A DNA stretch of 8,126 nt from Bacteroidales bacterium UBA4814 (lineage in GTDB: Bacteria; Bacteroidota; Bacteroidia; Bacteroidales; UBA7960). The notes under the pieces are model-generated. The model was not told where the DNA came from and did no database searches. It saw only the letters and a list, made by a program, of their open reading frames with translations. Positions 8,109-8,126 of this stretch are shown here, piece after piece. The DNA is taken from contig DHFW01000053.1 in the NCBI GenBank assembly GCA_002402465.1, positions 1 through 8,126 of the forward strand, given 5' to 3'. Position 1 is the first letter of the stretch, and each line of letters opens with the position of its first letter. Position numbers and translations under genes: made by a program.

Positions 8109-8126
8109 TGGTCTAAAAAATTTGGA
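8104..8126. mobile_element. Probable left terminal inverted repeat of an IS3-family (IS150-group) insertion sequence
   Basis: The last 23 bases run TGTAGTGG...TTTGGA. They begin with TG and place TTGGA at positions 19-23, as the IS150 left end does (TGTACTGCACCC...TTGGAC, recalled from memory). The receptor reading frame loses its expected plug-domain continuation exactly here: GTG TAG follows DDT. Only the tip of the element is in the window, so no transposase or second end can be seen. The element could be oriented either way. Confidence 0.55.

Noticed and set aside
1..8126. CRISPR array, tRNA or rRNA genes, defence cassette or other novel system
   Set aside because: No regularly spaced repeats, no RNA-gene signatures and no gene cluster of unknown function were seen. 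The genes fall into known families.

Overview
The window looks like chromosomal DNA from a member of the Bacteroidota, probably an anaerobic or facultative Bacteroidales-type organism. The evidence is a Porin_10-type outer-membrane barrel, the start of a carboxypeptidase-regulatory/TonB-receptor-like barrel protein, promoter boxes of the Bacteroidota type (TAnnTTTG, twice in the form TAATTTTGCC), no clear Shine-Dalgarno sequences, and a large single-chain pyruvate:ferredoxin oxidoreductase. The genus cannot be read from this sequence.

Layout from left to right. Positions 1-24 are the right half of an intrinsic terminator whose left arm lies outside the window. Positions 28-128 hold short degenerate repeats and a small hairpin but no gene. 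A 14-TM DHA2-type MFS exporter gene lies on the minus strand (129-1535). It diverges across a 202-bp spacer from an outer-membrane porin-like gene on the plus strand (1738-3669). After a 142-bp spacer with a promoter comes nifJ, pyruvate:ferredoxin oxidoreductase (3812-7354), which ends at a strong bidirectional terminator (7374-7402). A 109-bp AT-rich spacer leads to the N-terminal part of an outer-membrane receptor-like protein (7512-8108). Its frame is cut in the plug domain by sequence that looks like the left end of an IS3-family (IS150-type) insertion sequence.

The genes do not form one evident operon or pathway. They are an efflux pump, an outer-membrane channel, a central anaerobic metabolic enzyme that decarboxylates pyruvate to acetyl-CoA and reduces ferredoxin, and a broken outer-membrane receptor. 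The nifJ gene appears to be its own transcription unit, with promoter and terminator. I found no evidence of a previously undescribed system. The most notable observation is the apparent IS disruption of the receptor gene at the right edge.
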